Notes under the pieces: generated by a model
Seen by the model: the letters and a program-made list of their open reading frames with translations, nothing else
What the model was told of the DNA's origin: nothing
Database searches by the model: none
Shown: positions 7,616 to 16,530 of the stretch, piece after piece
How positions within the stretch are numbered: position 1 is the stretch's first letter
Layout of the letters: each line of letters opens with the position of its first letter
Program-made: the position numbers and the translations under genes
Source: Xenorhabdus beddingii
GTDB taxonomy: Bacteria > Pseudomonadota > Gammaproteobacteria > Enterobacterales > Enterobacteriaceae
Direction: 5' to 3'
Length of the DNA stretch: 64,000 nt
NCBI RefSeq assembly: GCF_002127545.1
Contig: NZ_MUBK01000007.1
Coordinates: 1 to 64,000 of the forward strand

Positions 7616-9652
7616 ATGGAAAAAATCATTATTGCTCACTCTTCACTGGGTGATGACGATTTGCTGTTTAAGTCGTTGAAAGGAGAAGAGAAATTATCAA
7701 CTATTTATAGTTTCGAAGTTGAACTGTTTAGTAAGAAAAAAGATATTGACATCAAAGAATTACGAAACAAACCAATATCTATTGAGATCAAGGACCCAGC
7801 GAATACTTCAGCAGAATCACGCTATCTGAGTGGATTGGTGCGTGAGGCCATTTCCTGTGATTACTACGACAACTATTTATATTTGTATAAGATCATCATC
7901 CAGCCTGCTTTGTTTACTCTAACCTTAAACAAAGATTTCAAAATATGGCAACAGAAAACCGTGCCTGAGATTATTAAGGATATTCTAGATAAGCATAAAA
8001 TAAAATTTAAGAATTCTCTCACTGCAAAATATCAACCATTAGAATATTGCACCCAATATAAAGAAACTGATTTCAATTTTCTGAGCCGAATAATGGAGCG
8101 TGAGGGAATTTATTATTATTTTCAACATGGTAAAAAGGAACATACACTTATATTAGCTGATTCACCTCAATCTCATGCGGCTCTGTCAGGATATTCTTCC
8201 TTTGAATATTACCCTAATTCTCGTCCGCCCAGAAAAAAAGATAAACATTATTTATATGGCTGGACGGTAAGTTATTCAATTACACCAAAACTCTATACAA
8301 TGAGTGACTATAATTTTCTTAAACCCAACGCACAGTTAAAAGAAACGCAGCAGAATCCAGATGCCACGGTGCCAGAAACAGAGCTGTTTGAATGGCCGGG
8401 GAATTATACCGAAAGTGCCCAAGGGCAGTTCTATGTCAAGGTGCTGCAACAGTCCTGTACCGCACAGAGTCAGTCTATCAACGCGAAGAGTAAAGAGTCA
8501 GGCATTGCTCCCGGTTGTACTTTCACATTGTCCAAGGCGTTACGGGATAAAGATAATGGTGAATACCTGATTATCAGCACGAATTATGAATTCTACCAAA
8601 CCCCATACCTTATCGGGAGAGATGATTCTCTCCCCGATAAAACAGAAGAAAACGTGACTGAATTTACGGCTATTCCAGCCAAAGTGAATTGGCGCGCTCC
8701 CCGCATAACACCATGGCCAATCGCAGGCATAGAGCCGGCCACTGTGGTTGGGGCCAGTGGCAAAACGATTTGGACAGATGAAAATGGCCGGGTTAAATTG
8801 AAATTTCACTGGGATCGAAGCGATACAAAAGACGATAAAAGCTCCTGTTGGGTTCGCGTTTCCAGTAATTGGGCGGGGGCTAAATTTGGAATGATACAGA
8901 TCCCCAGAGTTGGGGAAGAAGTCATCGTCAGTTTTGTTAACAGTAACCCTGACGACCCCCTTGTCATAGGACGTAGCTTTAACAAGAATAATATGCCGCC
9001 TTGGGGCTTACCTAAAGAAGCCACAAAAATAGGCATCATGTCGCACAGTCTCGAAGGAGGAAATGATAATTCCAGCTACTTGTTTATCGATGATGCTAAA
9101 GATAAAGAGTCTTTCGAAATACACGCTGAAAAGGACATGACCGTTTCCATAGAGAATAACCAAACCGTAAAAATTGAAGGTGAGCGTGAAACAACGGTAG
9201 AGAAAACAGAAACGGCTATCTTCAAGGATCAACAAAAGACCACCGTTACCAACGGCAAAGAGATTGAAGTCACTAGTGGTGGGATTAAATATACTATTTC
9301 TGATGGCTATAAAGCCGATATCACCGGCGATAAAACAGAAAAAATCAGTGCGGCTGCAAAATTAGATATCGGTGGTGATAAAACAGAAAAAATTGGTGCC
9401 GCTTTTAAGTTAGATGTCGGTGGTGATAAAACGGAAAAAATCAGTGCGGCTTTTAAATTAGATGTCGGAGGCAATTTTACAGAAAGTGTGACTGGAAATC
9501 ACAAGTTAAGCATCACGGGTAATAAAAATGAGTCAGTCACAGGCAGTGCCGAGGTTAAAGCAACTAAACTGGCTTTACAATCTAATTCTACATTAGATAT
9601 TAAGAGTGCAGCCATGATTTCCGTATCAGCCGGAATTATCAAACTGGGTTAG
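7616..9652 (+). CDS. vgrG: VgrG spike protein (TssI)
   Basis: A 678-residue VgrG. The start is the ATG at 7616, with AGGAG about 7 bases upstream; an in-frame TTG just before it is not needed. Domains: gp27-like N-terminal part (residues 1-370, with FNFLSRIMEREGIYYYF), gp5 OB-fold with GRVKLKFHWDRSD and SSCWVRVSSNWAG, then FVNSNPDDPLVIGR. A C-terminal beta-helix needle follows, containing three near-identical 16-residue units (GDKTEKISAAAKLDIG type, at 9326-9469). The protein ends in the needle with no toxin domain, so cargo must bind non-covalently. It opens the T6SS locus and is followed by DUF2169, pentapeptide, DUF3540 and PAAR-like genes, a known spike-assembly cassette. Confidence 0.95.
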   Translation: MEKIIIAHSSLGDDDLLFKSLKGEEKLSTIYSFEVELFSKKKDIDIKELRNKPISIEIKDPANTSAESRYLSGLVREAISCDYYDNYLYLYKIIIQPALFTLTLNKDFKIWQQKTVPEIIKDILDKHKIKFKNSLTAKYQPLEYCTQYKETDFNFLSRIMEREGIYYYFQHGKKEHTLILADSPQSHAALSGYSSFEYYPNSRPPRKKDKHYLYGWTVSYSITPKLYTMSDYNFLKPNAQLKETQQNPDATVPETELFEWPGNYTESAQGQFYVKVLQQSCTAQSQSINAKSKESGIAPGCTFTLSKALRDKDNGEYLIISTNYEFYQTPYLIGRDDSLPDKTEENVTEFTAIPAKVNWRAPRITPWPIAGIEPATVVGASGKTIWTDENGRVKLKFHWDRSDTKDDKSSCWVRVSSNWAGAKFGMIQIPRVGEEVIVSFVNSNPDDPLVIGRSFNKNNMPPWGLPKEATKIGIMSHSLEGGNDNSSYLFIDDAKDKESFEIHAEKDMTVSIENNQTVKIEGERETTVEKTETAIFKDQQKTTVTNGKEIEVTSGGIKYTISDGYKADITGDKTEKISAAAKLDIGGDKTEKIGAAFKLDVGGDKTEKISAAFKLDVGGNFTESVTGNHKLSITGNKNESVTGSAEVKATKLALQSNSTLDIKSAAMISVSAGIIKLG

Positions 9653-9770
9653 CCCACTGGAAATTTTCCCCGTGCATTCCTTATGTTAGCGTTAGTGAGA
9701 AGTCATCTCTAATACAAAAATAAACTGCATCACTCCTTTTTCTCTTCAAAGACTCATTCGGGGCGTTTCA

Positions 9771-12341
9771 ATGAAAATCATTAAACCTCTGCGCTTAAGT
9801 ATGCTTTATCGCCCTTATCGCTGGCTGCAAAAAAATTATCTTGGGGTCTCCATAATGACTCTGGCTGATATGAGTGCATCCCCTCGCCTACGACCAGAGC
9901 CTGAACTTTGGCAACTTGCAGAGGCTGAATTGAAAACCTGCAATGGCATCATTGATCTTGCCATGCCCAAATCCTGCGCTGAATTCCTCGCGACAGGCTA
10001 TGCCTATACTCATCACCAGACAGATAAAACATCGTGTTCTGCGCGTATTCAGGTTGGGCAATTGGATAAAACATTGATTGCTTTCGGCGACCGTCATTGG
10101 ATTGATGATAGTCCATCTAAGCCCCTGACATTTGAACAGATGCGACTCGACTGGAGCCGGGCTTTCGGGGGAAAAGATGATGAGGAGAATCCACAAGGTC
10201 TCGGTTTCACGCCAGAAAAACAGGAAGATGGCACCGAGATCCATCGGTTGCCGAATATTGAAGCCCTGCACAGACAGTTATTATCGCCACGGGATAAACC
10301 CAATCCAGCCAGCTTTTGTCCATTGGACTTTATGTGCCCACGTCGTTTTACCCGTATAGGTAAAAAATATGACAAGGCGTGGCTGGAAAATGAATTTCCC
10401 GGTTTTGCCCACGATATCGACTGGCGGCTGTTTAATGCGGCTCCCCGCGATCAATGGTGGGAACAATATGAAGCGTTACCTGAAAAAGCAGCATGGCGCA
10501 TTTGGAATATGCACCCGAAGAAACCGGTGCTGGAAGGCGTACTTCCCTCATGGCAGGCGCGTTGTTTTATCAAGCGATTGCGGGGTGATGAAGAGGTTTT
10601 CGAAGAAATTGTCATGCGCAATACGACCGTCTGGTTTTTTCCCCATTTAGAACAAATGATCCTGATCTGGCACGGTTGTGCACCGATTAATGAAGATGAT
10701 GCCACTGATGTTTTACAGATGCTCGCAGCAATGGAATTGAGTGGAGAGCCTCGTACTGAAAGCGATTATCTCCAAATACTCAACCAGCGCACAGATAAAG
10801 AAAAAGGGGCACTGTATGCCTTCCGGGAAAAGGATTTGATTCCAGAAGAAATTATTGGCCCGTGGGTGGATACAGAACAACCGGAAAATGACAGCCCTCT
10901 GAGCGAGAATCTGCAAAATCGTGAAAAACGCCTGCGTGAGCAACAAAGGGAACGGATGGAGAAATATGGGCGAGATATCAATACATTAATTCCTCTTGTC
11001 ACTGAACGCCCCCCTAACCCAAAGCCTGATGAATTGCCGGAGTTTGTCAATCAAATCGAACAAGACGCGATGCAAAAACACACTGAAGCCGAGCAACACA
11101 GGGAAAAAATTCTGGCGCGAGCCAAAGCATTGGGCATCAATGTCAATAACGCCACAATGGAAAATCAAGCCAGGGGGCCACAAAATTTCCATCAGGTACG
11201 GGATATGCTGCACCAACAGCAACAACAAACAGGACTTAACGATGAACAGCTAACGCAGGCAGAACTGGCCTTGTACAAAATGTATCTGGCTTCTGCGCAA
11301 TCACACAGTCCTGCCCTGCGTTTACCCACGGATTTGTCACAGATTATTCGCAAACACGCCCAACGGATCATGCAGAAAGGCGGTAATTTCTGCGGGATGG
11401 ATTTTACTGGCGTTGACTTCTCCGGCATGGATCTGCGCGGTGCCCATTTTTCCCGTGCCTTGCTGGAAAGCGCCTGCTTCAATAACTGTCAACTGGATGA
11501 TGCAGATTTCAGTGAGGCCATGCTGGTCAGAACAGAGATATGCCATGCCTCTTTATATGGCGTAAAACTGGATAATGCCAATTTGGCACAGGCAGTATGT
11601 AAACAGAGCGATTTTTCCGTAGCCAGTTTTAAGGAAACTCAATTGCAGGAGACGTTGTTTGACCATTGTCGATTCAACAATGCCACCTTCACCGATTTAT
11701 TCCTGCAAAGTACTTTTATCACCCATTGTCGCTTTCAGCATTCACGATGGCAGAACTGTACTTTTCTGGAAATGACATTACCTGCACTTAAGTTCAACTA
11801 CGCCAACCTAAATAAAGTGTCTTTTATCAAATGTCAGCTAGAGAAAGCGGTTTTTGATCATGCCACACTGGATGGCTGTTCATGGGCGGAAACAAAAGCA
11901 GAGGCCATCCATTTTCGTTCTGCCAAGTTGCTGGCCTGTTCATTTGTTATGGAAAGTGACCTGAATCAGGCCGATTTCAGCAATGCCACATTAACAGAAT
12001 GTAACTTGCGTCAGGCCTATCTGGTTCAGTCTATATTTCATTCGGCAACCCTCAATAACAGTGACTTAAGCGAAGCAAACTGCCAGTTAACCAATATGCA
12101 GTATTTGAATACGGTTCAAAGTACATTCATCAGAACCGATTTTCAGGGGGCACAGTTAAATAATGCCAATCTGATAGGCGCCCTGATGCAGAAATGCAGT
12201 TTTAATGGAACTGATTTAAGGGAGGCCAACCTGTTCCGTACTGATTTGTCCCAATCCATCATTGATGATTTAACGTTGATTGATCATGCCTATACAAAAC
12301 GGACTAAAACTTTACCCAAACGCGATCAGGAAGTGATATGA
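9771..12341 (+). CDS. DUF2169 and pentapeptide-repeat T6SS spike-cassette protein
   Basis: An 856-residue fusion. Residues 1 to about 330 form a DUF2169 domain (MKIIKPLRLSMLYRPYRWLQ at the start; FGDRHW, DWSRAFGG and CPLDFMCPRRF inside). DUF2169 proteins are adaptors or chaperones found with VgrG and PAAR-like DUF4150 proteins, thought to load cargo on the spike. A charged helical linker (about 370-520) leads to pentapeptide repeats of the A(D/N)LXX type from about residue 530 to the end (GMDFTGVDFSGMDLRGAHFS is typical), predicted to fold as a right-handed quadrilateral beta-helix. The stop overlaps the next start by ATGA, implying translational coupling. Cytoplasmic location is expected. 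Confidence 0.88.
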   Translation: MKIIKPLRLSMLYRPYRWLQKNYLGVSIMTLADMSASPRLRPEPELWQLAEAELKTCNGIIDLAMPKSCAEFLATGYAYTHHQTDKTSCSARIQVGQLDKTLIAFGDRHWIDDSPSKPLTFEQMRLDWSRAFGGKDDEENPQGLGFTPEKQEDGTEIHRLPNIEALHRQLLSPRDKPNPASFCPLDFMCPRRFTRIGKKYDKAWLENEFPGFAHDIDWRLFNAAPRDQWWEQYEALPEKAAWRIWNMHPKKPVLEGVLPSWQARCFIKRLRGDEEVFEEIVMRNTTVWFFPHLEQMILIWHGCAPINEDDATDVLQMLAAMELSGEPRTESDYLQILNQRTDKEKGALYAFREKDLIPEEIIGPWVDTEQPENDSPLSENLQNREKRLREQQRERMEKYGRDINTLIPLVTERPPNPKPDELPEFVNQIEQDAMQKHTEAEQHREKILARAKALGINVNNATMENQARGPQNFHQVRDMLHQQQQQTGLNDEQLTQAELALYKMYLASAQSHSPALRLPTDLSQIIRKHAQRIMQKGGNFCGMDFTGVDFSGMDLRGAHFSRALLESACFNNCQLDDADFSEAMLVRTEICHASLYGVKLDNANLAQAVCKQSDFSVASFKETQLQETLFDHCRFNNATFTDLFLQSTFITHCRFQHSRWQNCTFLEMTLPALKFNYANLNKVSFIKCQLEKAVFDHATLDGCSWAETKAEAIHFRSAKLLACSFVMESDLNQADFSNATLTECNLRQAYLVQSIFHSATLNNSDLSEANCQLTNMQYLNTVQSTFIRTDFQGAQLNNANLIGALMQKCSFNGTDLREANLFRTDLSQSIIDDLTLIDHAYTKRTKTLPKRDQEVI

Positions 12342-13411
12342 GTACACTGACGGCGGATGAACTCATGATTAAAATCAGGCAGGGTGACGTCATTGAAAAA
12401 GTCAATTTGCAGGGAATATCATTGACTGGGTGCAATTTATCCGGGGGCAGATTCAAGGCGGTCGATTTTTCAGAAGCTGATTTTTCCCATTCCATTCTTA
12501 GAGAGTCCGTTTTTATTGAGTGCCTGCTGGAAGAAACCCGTTTCAATTCGGTCATGTGCGATCAAACCCAATTTGATCAATGTGGTATGGTCCATGCCAA
12601 GTTCAATAAAAGTACCTTGAACAATAGCGTATTCACGCAATGCGTTTTGGAAAAAACCCAGTTTAAAATGACCCAACAAAATAGTAGCCAGTTTTCATCC
12701 TGTAATCTGCAATATGCTGATTTTAGTGACAGTGAGCTTGATCGGGTGACTTTTATCGGTTCTTCACTGGATCACATCATATTGCATCATTGTTCCCTTT
12801 TTCTGGTTACCTTTTTCCGGCAGGACTTACGGAAAACTGATTTTTACACCTGTGAATTCATCAAAACGGTTTTTTTTGCCTGTGATCAACGTGGTCAGAA
12901 TTACCAAAAACAGAAATTTCAAGGGTGCCTGTTTACTGATAATCAACTTGAAGCGGTCAATTTCAACCATGCCAAATTGACTCAATGCAACTTTAAGGGC
13001 GCTGGATTGCAAGACGCCCAGTTATCCGATGCCGATGCGACTCAAGCGTTATTCATTGACACCGATTTAACGAGTGCATGTTGTCGCAATAGTTTGTTCA
13101 ATGGGGCTATTTTTATCGGCGCTTGTCTTAACCTGGCTGACTTCCGGCAAAGTCAGTTGCGACAAGCCATCATGCACAAAGTCCATGCGGTAAATACACA
13201 ATTTGCCGGCTGCGATATGACTTATACCGATCTTTCCTATGCCAATATCAGTAAAAGTGATTTTCGCACCGCACGGTTCATGAGAACGCTCTTTCACCGT
13301 ACTCACCAGGTTGGAACCTTATTTTCTGACCGTCAGGGCATACTGGAAAATGATCCTGAGCTATTTGCTGCTGAAGAGTGGAGTACTCAACAACGCCAAC
13401 GTAAAATTTAA
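12338..13411 (+). CDS. pentapeptide-repeat protein of the T6SS spike cassette
   Basis: A 357-residue protein made almost entirely of pentapeptide repeats (for example AVDFSEADFSHSILRESVF, ANISKSDFRTARF), predicted as a right-handed beta-helix rod. It has no signal peptide. It overlaps the DUF2169 gene by four bases (ATGA) and is followed 14 bases later by the DUF3540 gene. Proteins of this type accompany DUF2169/DUF4150 spike cassettes; a structural or cargo-adaptor role is inferred. It may have arisen by duplication of the repeat half of the preceding gene. Confidence 0.85.
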   Translation: MSTLTADELMIKIRQGDVIEKVNLQGISLTGCNLSGGRFKAVDFSEADFSHSILRESVFIECLLEETRFNSVMCDQTQFDQCGMVHAKFNKSTLNNSVFTQCVLEKTQFKMTQQNSSQFSSCNLQYADFSDSELDRVTFIGSSLDHIILHHCSLFLVTFFRQDLRKTDFYTCEFIKTVFFACDQRGQNYQKQKFQGCLFTDNQLEAVNFNHAKLTQCNFKGAGLQDAQLSDADATQALFIDTDLTSACCRNSLFNGAIFIGACLNLADFRQSQLRQAIMHKVHAVNTQFAGCDMTYTDLSYANISKSDFRTARFMRTLFHRTHQVGTLFSDRQGILENDPELFAAEEWSTQQRQRKI

Positions 13412-13425
13412 CTTGGAGAATCGAT

Positions 13426-14043
13426 ATGACGGAATCCTCTTATGCTCTTTCTTCATATTCTCTTGCTACAGAGCCACTACAACAGATTGCGGGTCAGGTT
13501 GTTAATATTCTTCAAGATGGCAGTTTGATGGTCGAAAGCAAAAACCGTGGATGGCATTGCCGGCGGGCTGCAAGCTGCCTTTTAACCCCTGAAATGGGTG
13601 ACATCGTATTAATTATAAAGACCCATGAACAGTTATGGATATTAGCGGTTTTAGAACGGGCAGCACAACAGAATCCGGCTGAAATAAACATACCCGGTGA
13701 TTTATCCATTACTGCCCAGGGAAATTTAAACCTGAGCAGTAACGGGCTGAATATCACGGCAGATAATGGGAGCTGCCATATCAATGAAATGCAATACAGT
13801 GGTGAATCTCTGTCCGCTTGGGTTTCCATCACCAGAGTCATCGGCAATCAATTTGAATCGGTTTGGCACGTCGTCACACAATTAAGTCATCGCCTATTCC
13901 GCCATACCATCCAGACCGAACAAGTCCACGCTGGGCAATTAGATATGCAGGCTGAAAGCTATGCGCGGTTACATGCCCAAAATACCGTCGTTTCTGCCAA
14001 GGCAATCACCAAAATAGATGCGGAACAGATCCATATTGGCTAG
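13426..14043 (+). CDS. DUF3540 family T6SS-associated protein
   Basis: A 205-residue protein with the DUF3540 plan: an N-terminal OB-like part (IAGQVVNILQDGSLMVES, then PEMGDIVLIIK) and a C-terminal beta-rich repeat region (LSITAQGNLNLSSNGLNITA) that resembles a short VgrG needle. A GGAG site precedes the ATG. It lies between the pentapeptide protein and the PAAR-like DUF4150 gene, with 9 bases to the latter. Proteins of this family are found only with such spike cassettes; an adaptor or spike-extension role between VgrG and PAAR is inferred. No enzymatic motif is visible. Confidence 0.82.
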   Translation: MTESSYALSSYSLATEPLQQIAGQVVNILQDGSLMVESKNRGWHCRRAASCLLTPEMGDIVLIIKTHEQLWILAVLERAAQQNPAEINIPGDLSITAQGNLNLSSNGLNITADNGSCHINEMQYSGESLSAWVSITRVIGNQFESVWHVVTQLSHRLFRHTIQTEQVHAGQLDMQAESYARLHAQNTVVSAKAITKIDAEQIHIG

Positions 14044-14052
14044 AGAGGTAAA

Positions 14053-14457
14053 ATGATGTTCGCTAATACCCAAGGTGGCGGCTCTGATATGGCAACACCC
14101 GATGTCTGCCTGACCCCGGCGCCGCCCAGCCCTCCCGTACCCATGCCTTATCCCAATATCGCACAGGGTACGAGCGGGATTTGTGCCAGTACCTGCAATA
14201 TCCTTTTTGTGGGCAGTCCGGCCCATAACATTACAACAACCATTGCCATGACAAATGGCGATAATCCGGGGGTCAATCTGGGGGTTGCTTCGGGTATGGT
14301 GATGGGACCCTCCCGGCATACGCTGGGAGCCAATAGTATTCTGATTAAAGGTTCACCGGCAACCCGTCTGTCAAGTCCCACCATGCAGAACTCAACCAAT
14401 GCCATAGGGTCACGCATCTGCCCCAGCCAGACAAAAGTCATGATCTCAGGCGCCTGA
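14053..14457 (+). CDS. PAAR-like DUF4150 protein, spike tip without toxin domain
   Basis: A 134-residue protein of the DUF4150/PAAR-like class, with proline- and glycine-rich start (PDVCLTPAPPSPPVPMPYPN) and GDNPGVNLGVASGMVMGPSR, SPATRLSSPT motifs. Such proteins cap the VgrG trimer with a sharp tip. Many relatives carry a C-terminal toxin; this one ends directly after the tip domain, and no toxin or immunity gene separates it from tssJ. So the cassette appears to be cargo-free or to use cargo encoded elsewhere. It probably belongs to one transcript with vgrG through tssJ. Confidence 0.85.
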   Translation: MMFANTQGGGSDMATPDVCLTPAPPSPPVPMPYPNIAQGTSGICASTCNILFVGSPAHNITTTIAMTNGDNPGVNLGVASGMVMGPSRHTLGANSILIKGSPATRLSSPTMQNSTNAIGSRICPSQTKVMISGA

Positions 14458-14497
14458 TTCATCTTGTTATAGGGCAAAACGAAAGATGAGGAAGACT

Positions 14498-15094
14498 ATG
14501 GCTAATACCGGCGTTAATGCAGGAAACATTTTCCATGAGAAACCGTCTTTCGATAACAAAGTCAAAATAGCTTCAATAAATAAATTAAGATTAAACATCA
14601 AGCGGATAAGGACGATATTACTCCCGCTCATTTTGATGGCATTCGCCGGGTGTTCTTCATCACCAGAGCAGAAAATATTACCGCCCTATCAATTGCATTT
14701 CGACGCCCAGCCTAACGTGAATGACTCAGCGCCACTGAAAATACGAGTTATGCTATTGAAATCCAAAGAAGAATTTATGTCGGCTGATTTTTTCGCCCTA
14801 CAGGGGGATACAAAGGCGGTATTGGGCGATAAGTGGGTGAATGTTGATCAGTTTTTTTTACTTCCTGCCCAAAAATCACATTTTCTGCGTGAAAAGAATG
14901 TTCCCGAAGCCAGCTATATCGGAATTTTAGCTGAATATAAGCAGTTGAATGGGAAAAGATGGCGGATCTCATTCCCGGTTCCCGAACCTGAAGAACCCGC
15001 TTTTTACCAATTTTGGGCATCATCGCCAGACGAATTAAACATCGACATTCAGGTCACCGCCAACGGTTTGGCTCTTGATCATCAATACAAATAA
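14498..15094 (+). CDS. tssJ: T6SS outer-membrane lipoprotein TssJ
   Basis: A lipoprotein with hydrophobic core LLPLILMAFAGC, giving a lipobox ending in Cys before SSSPEQ. The mature part (transthyretin-like fold in the family) includes the LKIRVMLLKSKEEFMSADFF stretch typical of TssJ. It anchors the TssLM trans-envelope complex in the outer membrane by binding TssM. I chose the ATG at 14498 because GAGGA lies five bases before it; an ATG at 14486 in frame has no ribosome site. Either start leaves an unusually long polar N-terminal stretch (over 30 residues) before the signal core, so the true start may be internal. Confidence 0.88.
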   Translation: MANTGVNAGNIFHEKPSFDNKVKIASINKLRLNIKRIRTILLPLILMAFAGCSSSPEQKILPPYQLHFDAQPNVNDSAPLKIRVMLLKSKEEFMSADFFALQGDTKAVLGDKWVNVDQFFLLPAQKSHFLREKNVPEASYIGILAEYKQLNGKRWRISFPVPEPEEPAFYQFWASSPDELNIDIQVTANGLALDHQYK

Positions 15095-15138
15095 TAACAA
15101 TCAATACAACTAACGTATGCCGCAAGGGAAGGAACTGC

Positions 15139-16479
15139 ATGAATAGATCAGAAAAAGTTATCTGGACAGAAGGCATGTTTTTGCGTCCCCATCATTTTCA
15201 GCAGGCTGAAAATTATCTGGAGGCCTATGTTCGTGATTGGGGAATGGCCCAGATTGCCTATTATTGGGGCTTTCTGACGCTGAAATTAGATCCGTCATTC
15301 CTTGAGCAAGGCAAGGTGATGGTTTCATCCGCCAGCGGCATTTTTCCTGATGGAACCCCTTTTCGTTTTACTGAAGCCCAGGCACCCACCCCATTGCAGG
15401 TTGCGGAAAACCAAACAGGAGAAAAGGTGGTCTTGGCACTACCCATTTTCCGGGGCGGGAAAGAAGAGATCATTTTCAGTGAGAGAAACGATTCTATGGC
15501 GCGTTTTGTCAGCGTTGAATCTGAAGTCAATGATTTTAATGCCATGTCAGTCGGAAGAGCCACGGTGCAATTTGGGAAAATGCGCCTGCGGCTGATGCTG
15601 GAGTCAGAATTAACACCAGAATGGACGTCACTGAGTGTTGTGCATATTGTGAACAGAACCCGTGATAATAAATTGCATCTCAATCCGCAATTTATTCCTC
15701 CCCTGCTCAATTGTCATGCACATCCGCAAATGGTCAGTTTCATGACTGACTTACAGGGATTGCTGGAACAACGCCGCCAGCAAATAAGCCAGCATTTGTT
15801 ACAACTGGGGCGAAACAACGATTCAGAAGTCATGGATTTTCTTCTATTGTCCTTGGTCAATCGTTATAGCGGCCAGGTGAGCCACATCCGAAACTTGCCA
15901 TCACTGCATCCGGAACGTTTGTTCAGCGAATGGCTGCAATTTGCAGCCGAATTGACCAGTTTCACCCGGACACGCATACCCGAAGAGACGTTCCCTCTTT
16001 ATGATCATGACAATCTGGCGATGTGTTTCAATCACCTCATCTTCCAATTGCGGCAGGGGTTATCCATCATTCTGGAAGAACATGCCATTCAGTTACCGCT
16101 GACCGAATATTCTCATGGGTTGAATGTTGCCACTCTACCCAACGCCAATATGCTAAATACGTTCAGCTTTGTGTTGGCTGTCTATGCTGATGTGCCCAAA
16201 GAAACACTGATGAGCCGTTTTCCCACACAGATGAAAATCGCGCCTGTTGGCCGTATCCGTGAATTGGTTCAGTTGCAGTTACCGGGCATTTCAGTATGCG
16301 CAATGCCCTCTGTTCCCCGACAGCTCCCCTGGCATTCAGGTTACCTATACTTCGAATTAGAAAAAGAGGGTGAACTCTGGAACCAAATGGAAAAATCGGG
16401 TGGCTTTGCGTTACATCTGGCGGGTGATTTTCCCGGCCTGAACATGGAATTCTGGGCTATTCGCAATCAGTCCAAATAG
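15139..16479 (+). CDS. tssK: T6SS baseplate protein TssK
   Basis: A 446-residue TssK, opening with KVIWTEGMFLRPHHFQQ, the strongest family signature, and ending in the receptor-like domain (QLPWHSGYLYFELEKEGELW). TssK trimers join the baseplate wedges (TssEFG) to the TssLM membrane complex. A GGGAAGGA ribosome site lies before the ATG. The stop codon is embedded in a 12-base sequence (CAGTCCAAATAG) that occurs three times between 16468 and 16508, a local duplication that lengthens the spacer before tssL. Confidence 0.97.
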   Translation: MNRSEKVIWTEGMFLRPHHFQQAENYLEAYVRDWGMAQIAYYWGFLTLKLDPSFLEQGKVMVSSASGIFPDGTPFRFTEAQAPTPLQVAENQTGEKVVLALPIFRGGKEEIIFSERNDSMARFVSVESEVNDFNAMSVGRATVQFGKMRLRLMLESELTPEWTSLSVVHIVNRTRDNKLHLNPQFIPPLLNCHAHPQMVSFMTDLQGLLEQRRQQISQHLLQLGRNNDSEVMDFLLLSLVNRYSGQVSHIRNLPSLHPERLFSEWLQFAAELTSFTRTRIPEETFPLYDHDNLAMCFNHLIFQLRQGLSIILEEHAIQLPLTEYSHGLNVATLPNANMLNTFSFVLAVYADVPKETLMSRFPTQMKIAPVGRIRELVQLQLPGISVCAMPSVPRQLPWHSGYLYFELEKEGELWNQMEKSGGFALHLAGDFPGLNMEFWAIRNQSK

Positions 16480-16530
16480 AAAACAGTCCAAATAGTCAGT
16501 CCAAATAGATAGCTAGAGGGAACGTTTCAT

